37,471 bases of DNA from Acidobacteriota bacterium (GTDB taxonomy: Bacteria > Acidobacteriota > Terriglobia > Versatilivoradales > Versatilivoraceae): contig JAJECY010000090.1 in NCBI GenBank assembly GCA_022821775.1, positions 1-37,471 on the forward strand, written 5' to 3'. Each line of letters begins with the position of its first letter. Positions within the stretch are counted from its first letter, which is position 1. Made by a program: the position numbers and the translations under genes. Under the pieces are notes generated by a model, which saw only the letters and a list, made by a program, of their open reading frames with translations, searched no databases and was not told the DNA's origin. Positions 24,197 through 31,975 of the stretch are shown piece by piece.

Positions 24197-25135
24197 CTAT
24201 TGTCCCAGCAGGATGGAGCGCCCGGCTTGCAATCGGAGGCCGTTCAGAAAATCCGAGGCCGCTACCGGTTTGTGGTTTTCCGGCTGAACTTGCAACAGTT
24301 CCAACCAGCCCTTTCCACAGGCAACCAGGGCCCGGCCGGAGCCCCAGCGCAACAGTGAGCCCGCCGCCTGCCGCTGCACAGTGGGGGTGACCGGACGCGC
24401 TTTCAAGATTCGGAGCAACGAGCCTCCACGCCAGGTGAAGGTCCCCGGCCAGGGATTGAAGCCCCGCACCCGATTGAAGATCTGCCGGGAGGACCGGCTC
24501 CAGTCGATTTCACCGTCAGACTTCTTCAGCATCGGAGCGTAGGAGGCCAGCCGCGGATCCTGCGGCCTGGGCCGGATTCGCCCTGCCTCCAATTCGCCCA
24601 GCGTCTCCGCCAGCAGATCCGCTCCCAGGACGGCCAGGCGGTCCCCGAGTTGCACCGAAGTCTCCTCCTCGCCTATCTCCACCTCTTTCTGCAGGAGCAC
24701 ATCCCCGGTATCCATGCCCCGGTCGATCCTCATGGTGGTGACGCCGGTGCAGGTCTCGCCGCGGACAATCGCCCAGGGAACGGGTGCGGCGCCCCGGTAG
24801 CGCGGCAGAAGCGAGGCATGCACATTGATGGCGCCAAAGGGCGGGAGAGTGAAGAGCCAGGCAGGCAGCATCTTGCCGTAGGCCACCACTACCAGGGCGT
24901 CGGCGGTGCTTTCCACCAGCACCTTCCACTCCTCCGGCGCCAGCCGCTCCGGCTGATGGACCGGAAGCCCGCTATGCAAAGCCACCTGCTTGACGGGACA
25001 GATGGCCAATTTGCGGCCTCTGCCTGAGGGGCGGTCGGGTTGAGTGAAGACCCCGTTGACCTGGTGCCGACTCGAGAGGAGTTTGCGGAGGGCAGGTACT
25101 GCGAAGCCGGGGGTCCCCATGAAGAGCAGGCGCAT
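24197..25135 (-). CDS. fmt: Methionyl-tRNA formyltransferase
   Basis: A 312-residue formyltransferase that formylates initiator Met-tRNA with 10-formyltetrahydrofolate. Signatures are LFMGTPGFAVPAL at the N-terminus, VFTQPDRPSGRGRKL, the catalytic-loop NVHASLLPRYRGAAPVPWAI (about residue 105) and GVTTMRIDRGMDTGDVL (about residue 131), followed by the C-terminal anticodon-arm domain. The ATG at 25135 overlaps the def stop by one base; an in-frame ATG two codons upstream is less likely. It works directly with the deformylase encoded upstream. Confidence 0.97.
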   Translation of the reverse strand: MRLLFMGTPGFAVPALRKLLSSRHQVNGVFTQPDRPSGRGRKLAICPVKQVALHSGLPVHQPERLAPEEWKVLVESTADALVVVAYGKMLPAWLFTLPPFGAINVHASLLPRYRGAAPVPWAIVRGETCTGVTTMRIDRGMDTGDVLLQKEVEIGEEETSVQLGDRLAVLGADLLAETLGELEAGRIRPRPQDPRLASYAPMLKKSDGEIDWSRSSRQIFNRVRGFNPWPGTFTWRGGSLLRILKARPVTPTVQRQAAGSLLRWGSGRALVACGKGWLELLQVQPENHKPVAASDFLNGLRLQAGRSILLGQ

Positions 25136-25644
25136 CACCACTCCCCGGCTCGAACCTTCTTGCGTATCTTTCTCTTGATGATGTCGCGCTTTATCACGCT
25201 CAGGTGATCGATAAAGAGCACTCCGTTCAAATGGTCGATTTCGTGGGACAGGATCCGAGCCATCAACTCCTCTCCCTCCACCACAATCCGGCTGCCATCG
25301 ATCCGCTTCCCGGATACGATCAGCTTCTCGGGTCGGTGGACCCGCGCCGTGAACTCGGGAATGCTCAGGCAGCCCTCTTCCTCGTACTGGTCCCCTTCGG
25401 ACTCCTTAATCTCCGGATTGGCCAGCACAATCAAGGAGCCTGCCTTTTCTCCAGCCGTGGGATCGATCACCATGAGCCGGGTCAGCACACCTACCTGGGG
25501 GGCCGCCAGCCCAACCCCCGGGGCGGCATACATGGTCTCCACCATGTCCCTGCTCAGTCGCTCCAGGGCCTGGTCGAAGGCGGTGACCGGTTCGGCAACC
25601 CGGTGCAGGACCGAGTCTCCGTACTTGACAATGGGAAGAATCAT
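25135..25644 (-). CDS. def: Peptide deformylase
   Basis: A 169-residue Fe/Zn deformylase that removes the N-formyl group from nascent proteins. All three family motifs are intact: GVGLAAPQVG (about residues 44-53), EEGCLSIPE with the metal Cys (about residue 90), and HEIDHLNGVLF with the two metal His (about residues 131-135). ATG 25644 (MILPIVKYGDSVL) gives the usual N-terminus; the frame is open far upstream but that part is not conserved-looking. No clear ribosome site precedes it. It heads the operon def-fmt-rsmB and is divergent from mlaE. Confidence 0.97.
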   Translation of the reverse strand: MILPIVKYGDSVLHRVAEPVTAFDQALERLSRDMVETMYAAPGVGLAAPQVGVLTRLMVIDPTAGEKAGSLIVLANPEIKESEGDQYEEEGCLSIPEFTARVHRPEKLIVSGKRIDGSRIVVEGEELMARILSHEIDHLNGVLFIDHLSVIKRDIIKRKIRKKVRAGEW

Positions 25645-25991
25645 GGGGAAGTGTCCGGCGGCGAACGACCGTCTGCGTTGCGATTTTATCGTTGGACCCT
25701 GAGCATCGTCAACCGCTCCCGCCGCCGCCAGGCTGTCGAAAAGGCCGGCTCTTTTCTGCGGTTGGCCGGACTCTCGAAAGGAGCGGCGGAGTCTGGAGTC
25801 GTTGGGGGATGCCGGCGCCGTCCCAGGGGCTTTCAGGTCGGCCCAGCCCTGTAATCGTTCTTTTAAGATATTGATAATAAAAGATATAGAAATTACGCAG
25901 CGGTCTGTTCGGTTTGGATCCAACCTTGACTTGGCCTTCTCGAATCGATTACGATTTCTTGGTGAACGGCCTCTCCGACAGATCAACCACG
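25645..25991. other. Divergent def/mlaE intergenic region
   Basis: No gene is supported here, although frames are open on both strands. An AT-rich island at about 25858-25898, unusual for this window, holds imperfect TCTTTTA/TAAAAGA arms and several TATA-like hexamers readable toward def. The mlaE promoter lies at its right edge. Confidence 0.5.
25926..25955 (+). promoter_or_regulatory. Sigma70-type promoter candidate for mlaEFD
   Basis: TTGACT (25926-25931), 18-nt spacer, TACGAT (25950-25955). Transcription would begin near 25962, leaving a leader of about 30 nt before ATG 25992, which supports that start over upstream in-frame alternatives. Confidence 0.5.
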
Positions 25992-26741
25992 ATGCTGCAG
26001 AGCTGGGTGCTTGAAGTTCAGGACTTCACCCTGCTGGGGGCCCGGTCGATCAGCAGCTTCTTCCGGCGGCCGCTCTACTTGAGGGAAACGTTTCAGCAGA
26101 TGGACATCGTGGGGGTGGGCTCACTCTCCATCTCTTGTCTCACCGCCTTCTTCACGGGGGCGGTGCTGGCTCTGCAGACTTCCAACACGCTTTCCTCCTT
26201 CGGGGCGGTCGGCTACACCGGTCAACTGGTGGCGGTCTCCCTGGTGAGGGAGCTGGGGCCGGTGCTGACGGCGGTGGTGGTTGCCGGCCGCGTCGGCTCC
26301 GGCATCGCCTCGGAGCTGGGGTCGATGCTGATCGGCGAGCAGATCAACGCCATGCGGTCTCTCGGCACCGACCCGATCAAGAAGCTGGTGACGCCGCGGG
26401 TGGTGGCCTGCACGACCATGGTTCCCGTGCTGACCGTGATTGCCGACCTGGTCGGCATTATGGGGGGATTTTTCGTGGCCACCATCTTTCTTGGGATCAG
26501 TCCCTCACTCTTCCTGACCTCCGCCTACGACCGCTTGGACTATTCCGACCTGGTGCAGGGACTGGCCAAACCTCCCATATTCGGCTTTCTCATCGCCATC
26601 GTGGGCTGCCACCGGGGATTGGGAACCTACGGAGGTACGGAGGGGGTCGGAAGATCGACCACTCAATCCGTGGTTACCTCCATGATTCTCATCTTCATCT
26701 CCAATTTTTTCATTACCCGCATCCTCCTGACCATCCTGTGA
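25992..26741 (+). CDS. mlaE: MlaE-type ABC lipid transporter permease
   Basis: A 249-residue MlaE/YrbE permease with about five membrane segments. Family marks are FFTGAVLALQTS, LVRELGPVLTAVVVAGRVGSGIASELGSM (the conserved EL-GP...AGR...ELG region), MRSLGTDPIKKLVTPR and GCHRGLGTYGGTEGVG. It forms the membrane core of the Mla complex that moves phospholipids between inner and outer membranes. ATG 25992 suits the promoter at 25926; a GTG at 25962 and TTG at 25914 are in frame. Its stop overlaps the mlaF start by one base. No mlaC, mlaB or mlaA is in this window. Confidence 0.95.
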   Translation: MLQSWVLEVQDFTLLGARSISSFFRRPLYLRETFQQMDIVGVGSLSISCLTAFFTGAVLALQTSNTLSSFGAVGYTGQLVAVSLVRELGPVLTAVVVAGRVGSGIASELGSMLIGEQINAMRSLGTDPIKKLVTPRVVACTTMVPVLTVIADLVGIMGGFFVATIFLGISPSLFLTSAYDRLDYSDLVQGLAKPPIFGFLIAIVGCHRGLGTYGGTEGVGRSTTQSVVTSMILIFISNFFITRILLTIL

Positions 26742-27565
26742 TGAACAAGCACCGCGACCATTCGGACGCAGCTCCCGCCATAGAACTGAAGCACGTCACC
26801 AAGTACTACGACGACACCCCGGTGTTGAAGGATATTTCCTTCTCCGTCGAGCGCGGAGAAACCAAGATCATCCTGGGAGGCAGCGGCTCGGGCAAGTCCA
26901 CCATTCTCAAACTGATTATCGGCCTGGTTCAGGCAGACGAGGGGGAAATCTGGGTGGAGGGCCGGAACATCACCCGCTACGGAGAAAGGCCGCTGATGGA
27001 GATCCGCCGGCGCATCGGCATGGTGTTTCAGGAGGGGGCGCTGTTCGACTCTCTCTCCGTGGCGGAAAACGTCGGTTTTCGCCTCTACGAACAGGGCGAA
27101 CTGGAAGAGGACGAGGTGCTGGAAGTCGTCAGGAAGACCCTCGGATTCGTGAATCTGGAAGACGCCATAGACAGGATGCCCTCGGAACTTTCGGGCGGCA
27201 TGCGCCGGCGAACGGCCATCGCCCGGGCCTTGGTGGGGACCCCCGACATCATGCTGTACGACGAGCCCACGGCCGGGCTGGATCCCATCACGGCCCGAAC
27301 CATCAACGAGCTGGTCATCAAGTTGAGAGATCTGGAGGATGTCAGCTCCATCTTCGTCACCCATCGCTTGAACGATGCCTATACGCTGGCCAATGAACGC
27401 TTTATCCAGGAAAACGGCCGTTGGGTCGTCCGCCGGGAGCTCATCGATCCGGGACGGATCAATACCCACTTCATCATGCTGAGGGACGGAGGGATCATTT
27501 TCCAGGGAACGGACCAGGCGCTGAGGCACAGCCGCGATCCATACATTCAGAGATTCCTTATTTGA
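26741..27565 (+). CDS. mlaF: MlaF-type ABC lipid transporter ATPase
   Basis: A 274-residue ABC ATPase. Walker A GGSGSGKST is at residues 46-54, the Q-loop is VFQEGALFDS, the signature LSGGMRRR follows, and Walker B is IMLYDEPTAGLDP, with the switch His in VTHRLND. The GALFDSLSVAENV segment is typical of MlaF/Mkl subfamily. It powers the MlaE permease. The C-terminal part is longer than in E. coli MlaF and includes RINTHFIMLRDGGIIFQG. It is coupled to mlaE by a 1-nt overlap and followed 11 nt later by mlaD. Confidence 0.96.
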   Translation: MNKHRDHSDAAPAIELKHVTKYYDDTPVLKDISFSVERGETKIILGGSGSGKSTILKLIIGLVQADEGEIWVEGRNITRYGERPLMEIRRRIGMVFQEGALFDSLSVAENVGFRLYEQGELEEDEVLEVVRKTLGFVNLEDAIDRMPSELSGGMRRRTAIARALVGTPDIMLYDEPTAGLDPITARTINELVIKLRDLEDVSSIFVTHRLNDAYTLANERFIQENGRWVVRRELIDPGRINTHFIMLRDGGIIFQGTDQALRHSRDPYIQRFLI

Positions 27566-27576
27566 GAGGAGGTACC

Positions 27577-28650
27577 ATGGCTCGACAATCAATGGCTTGG
27601 AAAGAACTGCGTGTCGGTATTGTAGCCATATTGGGCTTTGTGATCCTGGCAGCCGCCCTGGTCCTGGTCAGCGGCGGACGGGGCCTTTTCACGCCCAAAT
27701 ACACCGTCAAGACCCACCTGGAAAACGCGTCCGGCTTGCGCAGGGGATCCTTGATCTGGTTGGCGGGGGTCGAGGTGGGCAGCGTGGGTGAGGTTCGCGT
27801 CTCCCGCTCGGACGATCCCAACCGGGCCGTCGAGGTCCACATGACAATCGATCGGGCCTTCCAGCAGTCCATTCGCCGGGACTCGCAAGCTACGCTGGGT
27901 TCCATCGGCCTTCTGGGGGACAAGTACATCGAGATCTCGCGCGGATCGCAATCCGAGCCCGTGGTCTCGGATGGCGGCGAGATCGACGGCTCTTCCCCGC
28001 CCGACATCAAGAGGATCATCCAGGGAACCAACGACCTGATGGCCAATGTCGGCGACCTGGTCGAGAGAGTCACCGGAATCGCCGGCAAGATCAACGTCCA
28101 GGAAGGGACCCTGGGAAAGCTGATCAACGACCCCGGCATATTCAACAACCTCACCGGTACTACAGAGGAGCTGCAGGACCTGGTAAAAAGGATCACAGCC
28201 GGAGAAGGAACCATTGGGCAGCTCGTCTCAGATCCCAAGCTCTACGAGGAACTGATTCAGACGCTTGAACAGGCAGAAAAGGTGGTGACCAAGGTGGAGT
28301 CGGGAGAGGGAACCCTGGGCAAGGCGGTCAACGATCCCGCAATCTATGACCGGGCCGAAATCATGCTGGCCAGGCTCGAAACGGTGGTCAAGAGAATCGA
28401 GGACGGAGAGGGATTGCTTGGGCGGCTGTCCAAGGACGAAACTCTCTACGATGAATTCAATCAAAGCCTCGGGAAGTTCTCCAACGTGGCCGAAAAGATG
28501 AGCAACGGGGACGGGACCGTTTCCAAGCTTCTGAAAGATCCCTCCCTCTACTCCAATCTCGACCTGGCATCGGCCGAGATGGTGAAGTTCATTCACGACC
28601 TTCGGGAAAATCCCAGGAAGTATCTGCGCATCAAGTTGAGCTTGTGGTGA
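27577..28650 (+). CDS. mlaD: MlaD-type MCE lipid-binding protein with five 34-residue repeats
   Basis: A 357-residue MCE protein anchored by one N-terminal membrane segment (about residues 12-31). The single MCE domain (about 40-125) has ENASGLRRGSLIWLAGVEVG and ATLGSIGLLGDKYIEIS. The C-terminal part holds five copies of a unit of the form GEGTLGKLxxDPxLYxxL starting at residues 175, 209, 243, 277 and 311, exactly 34 residues apart, in a likely helical arrangement. MCE proteins form hexameric rings that channel lipids; long C-terminal parts can build periplasm-spanning tubes. The start ATG 27577 follows GAGAGGAGGT. E. coli MlaD lacks such repeats, so this form may bridge further across the periplasm (inference). 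Confidence 0.95.
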   Translation: MARQSMAWKELRVGIVAILGFVILAAALVLVSGGRGLFTPKYTVKTHLENASGLRRGSLIWLAGVEVGSVGEVRVSRSDDPNRAVEVHMTIDRAFQQSIRRDSQATLGSIGLLGDKYIEISRGSQSEPVVSDGGEIDGSSPPDIKRIIQGTNDLMANVGDLVERVTGIAGKINVQEGTLGKLINDPGIFNNLTGTTEELQDLVKRITAGEGTIGQLVSDPKLYEELIQTLEQAEKVVTKVESGEGTLGKAVNDPAIYDRAEIMLARLETVVKRIEDGEGLLGRLSKDETLYDEFNQSLGKFSNVAEKMSNGDGTVSKLLKDPSLYSNLDLASAEMVKFIHDLRENPRKYLRIKLSLW

Positions 28651-28770
28651 TGCCGCAGCCGCATCCTGTCAGGCAGCCCCCTCGGGTTGCAAAGGGATTC
28701 GGCCAGCCGCCGCACGCTTCTCATCGGCCGGCGGCAGTCTGAAGCGGAGGAGGCTCCATGCCGGCCTGTT

Positions 28771-28799
28771 TTGACTATTCGGTCGATCAAATCTATTAT
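28771..28799 (+). promoter_or_regulatory. Strong sigma70-type promoter for greA
   Basis: TTGACT (28771-28776), 17-nt spacer, TATTAT (28794-28799), with transcription expected near 28806 and a leader of about 26 nt before greA. Each hexamer differs from consensus at one base. Confidence 0.65.
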
Positions 28800-28831
28800 T
28801 GGCGGCTTCCCGAGGCCGAAAAACAACTCCC

Positions 28832-29314
28832 ATGACCATCGACATCAAGAGAAAGCTGGAAGAAGAAATTCGCGTGATACAGCACGAGCTGACCACGGAG
28901 CTCCCGAAGGAGTTGAAGAAAGCCATTGCGCTGGGCGACCTGAGCGAAAATGCCGAATACCAGTCGGCCAAGCAGCGGCAGGAGATCCTCAACGCCAAGT
29001 TGGCTCAGCTTCGCAAGAGATTGGCCGACGTGGCCATGATCAACTTCGACAGGATACCCAGGGACCGGGCCTCCTATGGATCCACCGTTGTCCTCTATGA
29101 CCTTCAGAAGAACGTCGAGATCACCTACAAGCTGGTTTCGGCCGAAGAGTCGGACATTCAAAAGGGCCGGATTTCGACGACCTCCCCCATCGGCCGGGGC
29201 CTGCTGAACAAGAGGGAGGGAGATACGGCCAAGGTACACACGCCGCGGGGCCTCAAGGAATTCGAGATCTTGAGCCTGACCACCATTCACGATCAGTCGG
29301 GAACCACCGAATAG
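28832..29314 (+). CDS. greA: Transcript cleavage factor GreA
   Basis: A 160-residue GreA/GreB protein. The N-terminal coiled coil contains the acidic tip LGDLSENAEYQSAK (about residues 34-47), whose Asp and Glu enter the RNA polymerase secondary channel and stimulate cleavage of backtracked RNA. The C-terminal FKBP-like domain includes YGSTVVLYD, ISTTSPIGRGLLNKREGD and FEILSLT. ATG 28832 gives the standard length. A strong promoter precedes it, and the CDP-alcohol phosphatidyltransferase begins six bases after its stop. Confidence 0.95.
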   Translation: MTIDIKRKLEEEIRVIQHELTTELPKELKKAIALGDLSENAEYQSAKQRQEILNAKLAQLRKRLADVAMINFDRIPRDRASYGSTVVLYDLQKNVEITYKLVSAEESDIQKGRISTTSPIGRGLLNKREGDTAKVHTPRGLKEFEILSLTTIHDQSGTTE

Positions 29315-29320
29315 TCCGCC

Positions 29321-29986
29321 ATGCTGAGCCAAACCATCGGCAGGATATGCAGAGCCATCCTCAACCTCATGGTCAGGGGACTGGCCTTGCTGGGCGTCAG
29401 TCCCAATGTGCTCACCTTTGTCGGATTTCTGATTACTCTGCTGGCTGCCTGGTTTCTGGCCCAGGGGCGGTTCTTCGATGCCGGGATCGTCATCATATTC
29501 TCGGGCATCTTCGACATGCTCGACGGGCGGGTGGCCCGGGTAACCCAAACCGAAACTCCATTCGGCGCTTTCTTCGACTCGGTCCTGGATCGCTATTCCG
29601 ACATGGCCCTCTTCCTGGGCCTGCTGATTCACTATGCCCGAGCGGAACAGATGACCTACCTGGTACTGTCCGGCATCGTCATGATGGGCGCCGTCATGAC
29701 CAGTTATACCCGCGCCCGGGCAGAGTCATTGATCAAGCTCTGCAAGGTCGGCTTCATGGAGCGTCCGGAGCGGCTGGTGCTGATCATCATCGGCGCTCTG
29801 TCCGGCAAGATGGCCCCGGTCCTGTGGGTCATGGCTGTCATGAGCAACCTGACGGTAATCCACCGCATTGTCCACACCTGGAAGCAGGCTTCCCGGGAAA
29901 GCCCCGCGCGGCAGCCCGCCTCGTCCCCAAGTTCCGACCCCGCACCGCCCAAACCCCACGAATCCGCGCCCCAGGGCCTCCACTGA
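29321..29986 (+). CDS. CDP-alcohol phosphatidyltransferase family protein
   Basis: A 221-residue integral membrane enzyme with about five to six membrane helices. The family signature DGx2ARx8Gx3Dx3D is complete (DGRVAR, then G, D and D in GAFFDSVLD), with all four metal/CDP Asp. It displaces CMP from a CDP-linked lipid with an alcohol such as glycerol phosphate or inositol phosphate. The RARAE and PERLVLI motifs after the signature are seen in the phosphatidylinositol-phosphate synthase-like branch, but the acceptor cannot be assigned. The C-terminus is a Pro/Ser/Ala-rich tail. It begins six bases after greA. Confidence 0.9.
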   Translation: MLSQTIGRICRAILNLMVRGLALLGVSPNVLTFVGFLITLLAAWFLAQGRFFDAGIVIIFSGIFDMLDGRVARVTQTETPFGAFFDSVLDRYSDMALFLGLLIHYARAEQMTYLVLSGIVMMGAVMTSYTRARAESLIKLCKVGFMERPERLVLIIIGALSGKMAPVLWVMAVMSNLTVIHRIVHTWKQASRESPARQPASSPSSDPAPPKPHESAPQGLH

Positions 29987-30005
29987 TTTCCCTTGCGGAA
30001 ATCAG
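29983..30005. promoter_or_regulatory. Perfect 9-bp inverted repeat over a stop codon, next to a promoter
   Basis: CTGATTTCC, loop CTTGC, GGAAATCAG. The left arm contains the TGA of the upstream phosphatidyltransferase gene. No T-run follows, so it is not a typical intrinsic terminator. The right arm overlaps the proposed -35 of the M48 peptidase gene, which suggests an operator. Confidence 0.5.
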
Positions 30006-30031
30006 ACAAGCGGCTGGATTGATGCTAATAT
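30003..30031 (+). promoter_or_regulatory. Promoter candidate for the M48 peptidase
   Basis: CAGACA (30003-30008), 17-nt spacer, TAATAT (30026-30031). The -35 is weak, four of six consensus bases; transcription would begin near 30038. Confidence 0.4.
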
Positions 30032-30096
30032 AGGTTTGTGAGTCGTTTCACCCGGATTGGCTGTCCTGTGTGACGGCCTAGAGAGGAGCGAGTTCG

Positions 30097-31110
30097 ATGA
30101 GGCGTAGGCTCAGGCAGCTATTGGCCATGACCCTGGCGGCATTTCTCGGATTCGGGATCCACAGTCCCCTTCTGGCCGAAAAGAAAAAAAAGAAAAAGAA
30201 GAAGAATGCGGACGTGGAGAACGTCGGCAACCGGGAAATTAACAAGCGCAGCTTGAACTTCTACTCGATCGAGCGGGAGATCGCCCTGGGCAAGCGGCTG
30301 TCCATGCAGATCGAGCAGCAGGTCAAGCTGGTCACCGACCCGGAAATCAACGAGTACGTGAACCGGGTCGGCCAGAACCTGGTTCGGAATTCCGACTCCA
30401 AGGTGCCGTTCACCATCAAGGTGGTGGATTCCGACCAGGTCAATGCATTCGCTCTGCCCGGCGGGTTCTTCTACGTCAACTCCGGGTTGATCACCTCGGC
30501 GGAATCGGAGTCGGAGCTGGCCGGCGTGATGGCCCACGAAATAGCCCACGTCACCGCTCGCCACGGGACCGAGAACGCCACCAAGGGCCAGATCGCCAAC
30601 TACGCCATGCTGCCCTTGATCTTCATGGGCGGCGCCCTCGGCTACGGTCTCTACCAGGCCGCCGGATTCCTGATCCCCCTGCAGTTCCTGCATTTCAGCC
30701 GGAAAGCCGAAACCGAAGCCGACTTTCTGGGGCTGCAGTACCTGTACAAGACCGGGTACGATCCGACCTCCTCGGTTTCCTTCTTCGAGAAGATTCAGGC
30801 TCTGGAGAAAAAGAAGCCGGGCAAGCTGGCCAAGGCTTTTCGCACCCACCCCCCGACCGGCGATCGAATCGTCAAGACCCAGAACAACATCGCCACCCTT
30901 CTCCCGGAACGGGATCAGTACGTCATCAACACCTCGGAGTTTGGTCGGATCAAGGCCAAGCTCCTGGCCCTGGAGAATGCCAGCAGACCCAAGAAGGGTG
31001 AAAAATCGGGCCGTCCGTCGCTGAAGAGGCGTACCAGCGGGGAGGTGGAGGAAGTATCCGACGACCCGGCGGACGACGAGGAGCGCCCCACTCTCAAACG
31101 CAGGAAGTAG
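30097..31110 (+). CDS. Secreted M48 family zinc metallopeptidase
   Basis: A 337-residue protein with a signal peptide (residues 1-27, RRRLRQLLAMTLAAFLGFG...). Eight consecutive lysines (29-36) immediately follow the predicted cleavage point. The M48 site is VMAHEIAHVTARH (His147, Glu148, His151) with the third ligand Glu207 in AETEADFLG. A hydrophobic stretch, MLPLIFMGGALGYGLY, lies between. Family members such as BepA and LoiP process or degrade outer-membrane proteins in the periplasm. The C-terminus is a charged Lys/Arg/Asp/Glu tail. ATG 30097 follows GAGAGGAGCG. Its transcription ends at the terminator 31132-31170. Confidence 0.93.
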   Translation: MRRRLRQLLAMTLAAFLGFGIHSPLLAEKKKKKKKKNADVENVGNREINKRSLNFYSIEREIALGKRLSMQIEQQVKLVTDPEINEYVNRVGQNLVRNSDSKVPFTIKVVDSDQVNAFALPGGFFYVNSGLITSAESESELAGVMAHEIAHVTARHGTENATKGQIANYAMLPLIFMGGALGYGLYQAAGFLIPLQFLHFSRKAETEADFLGLQYLYKTGYDPTSSVSFFEKIQALEKKKPGKLAKAFRTHPPTGDRIVKTQNNIATLLPERDQYVINTSEFGRIKAKLLALENASRPKKGEKSGRPSLKRRTSGEVEEVSDDPADDEERPTLKRRK

Positions 31111-31131
31111 CGCTTTTTCGAAAACGCACAA

Positions 31132-31170
31132 CAAAAAAGCCAGCGACCTTTCGGCTCGCTGGCTTTTTTG
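31132..31170. terminator. Bidirectional intrinsic terminator
   Basis: A perfect 15-bp stem, CAAAAAAGCCAGCGA / TCGCTGGCTTTTTTG, with a 9-nt loop and a T-run on both strands. It lies between the M48 gene and the convergent DUF507 genes and can serve both. Confidence 0.93.
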
Positions 31171-31199
31171 TTTGAGGATTCGAGAAGAATCGAGTACGA

Positions 31200-31469
31200 C
31201 TACAGCTTTTTCAACTCTTCGGCGTAGTACTTGCGATAGAGAATATCCCACTCCAGGCTGCCTTCGGGTACCGTCTTTTTCTGAGACTCGATCTTCCTTC
31301 TGGCTTCCTGGTCCAGGCCCTCCTCCTTCTTCATCTCCTCGTTCAGAATCTTCACGATTTCCAGTCGGATGGTATTTCGGTCCTCGACGAATTCCACCTC
31401 GTCGTGAACCACCAGCTCATCCGTCACCACATGAGCCAGCTTGTTGATCTTGTCGCGGCTCAGGCGCAT
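31200..31469 (-). CDS. DUF507 family protein
   Basis: An 89-residue protein starting MRLSRDKINKLAHVVTDEL, the standard DUF507 opening, and rich in charged helical sequence (EIVKILNEEMKKEEGLD, KYYAEELKKL). DUF507 domains are found singly, in tandem gene pairs and as fusions, mostly in Aquificota, deltaproteobacterial groups and acidobacteria; role unknown. It lies six bases after its paralog at 31476-31754 and is followed by the bidirectional terminator. Confidence 0.9.
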   Translation of the reverse strand: MRLSRDKINKLAHVVTDELVVHDEVEFVEDRNTIRLEIVKILNEEMKKEEGLDQEARRKIESQKKTVPEGSLEWDILYRKYYAEELKKL

Positions 31470-31475
31470 GGCGGC

Positions 31476-31754
31476 TTACAGAATCACCTTCTTTTCCTTG
31501 ACCAACCGGTTCTTCACCATCTTGAACATCTCGTGATAGGAGACCCCGGATTGCCGCATGTACTCCGCATATTGCTGCAGCAGGTTTCTGGCCTCCTCGT
31601 TGATGCGGTCTTCCACGCTCAGTTCTTCGTCCATCGCCGCCAGCACCTGGTCCCGCAGAGGGGATTGCACGGGAATCTCAATCATTTCCCGCTTGATCAA
31701 CTCATCCACGACCCGCTGCGAGAGGTAGCGGACATATTCCCTTTGCAGCCCCAT
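31476..31754 (-). CDS. DUF507 family protein, paralog of the next gene
   Basis: A 92-residue protein. MGLQREYVRYLSQRVVDELIKR aligns with the start of the neighbouring DUF507 protein, and both have the same length and helical, charged pattern (IEIPVQSPLRDQVLAAMDEEL). Its ATG is only 12 nt after the 3' CCA of tRNA-Asp on the same strand, with no ribosome site in between. It therefore probably shares the tRNA transcript and is translated from a processed, nearly leaderless mRNA. Function unknown. Confidence 0.9.
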   Translation of the reverse strand: MGLQREYVRYLSQRVVDELIKREMIEIPVQSPLRDQVLAAMDEELSVEDRINEEARNLLQQYAEYMRQSGVSYHEMFKMVKNRLVKEKKVIL

Positions 31755-31766
31755 AGGCGCGGAAGA

Positions 31767-31843
31767 TGGCGGGGCCGACGGGACTCGAACCCGCGACCTC
31801 TGACGTGACAGGCCAGCGTTCTAACCAACTGAACTACGACCCC
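31767..31843 (-). tRNA. tRNA-Asp (GUC)
   Basis: A 77-nt cloverleaf: acceptor GGGGTCG pairs with CGGCCCC, discriminator G, and CCA is encoded. The anticodon loop CTGTCAC gives GTC, and the T-loop is GGTTCGAGTCC. It lies 20 nt downstream of tRNA-Val on the same strand. GUC is a queuosine tRNA, the target of the QueG product also encoded here. Confidence 0.96.
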
Positions 31844-31863
31844 GCGGTAATCAAGATTCGCGA

Positions 31864-31939
31864 TGGTGGGCGGTACTGGGCTCGAACCAGTGACCCCATC
31901 CTTGTAAGGGATGTGCTCTCCCAGCTGAGCTAACCGCCC
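31864..31939 (-). tRNA. tRNA-Val (UAC)
   Basis: A 76-nt cloverleaf: acceptor GGGCGGT with ACCGCCC, discriminator A, and CCA encoded. The anticodon loop CTTACAA gives TAC, and the T-arm is CTGGTTCGAGCCCAG. It is the first gene after the promoter at 31976-32004. Confidence 0.96.
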
Positions 31940-31975
31940 GTGACAGCCCGGCGACCCGGGCTCAAAACGGACTGG

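Noticed and set aside
25645-25986. An N-terminal extension of peptide deformylase up to 25986
   Set aside because: The frame is open, but the residues are Arg/Ser-rich with no deformylase feature, and the standard start is at 25644.
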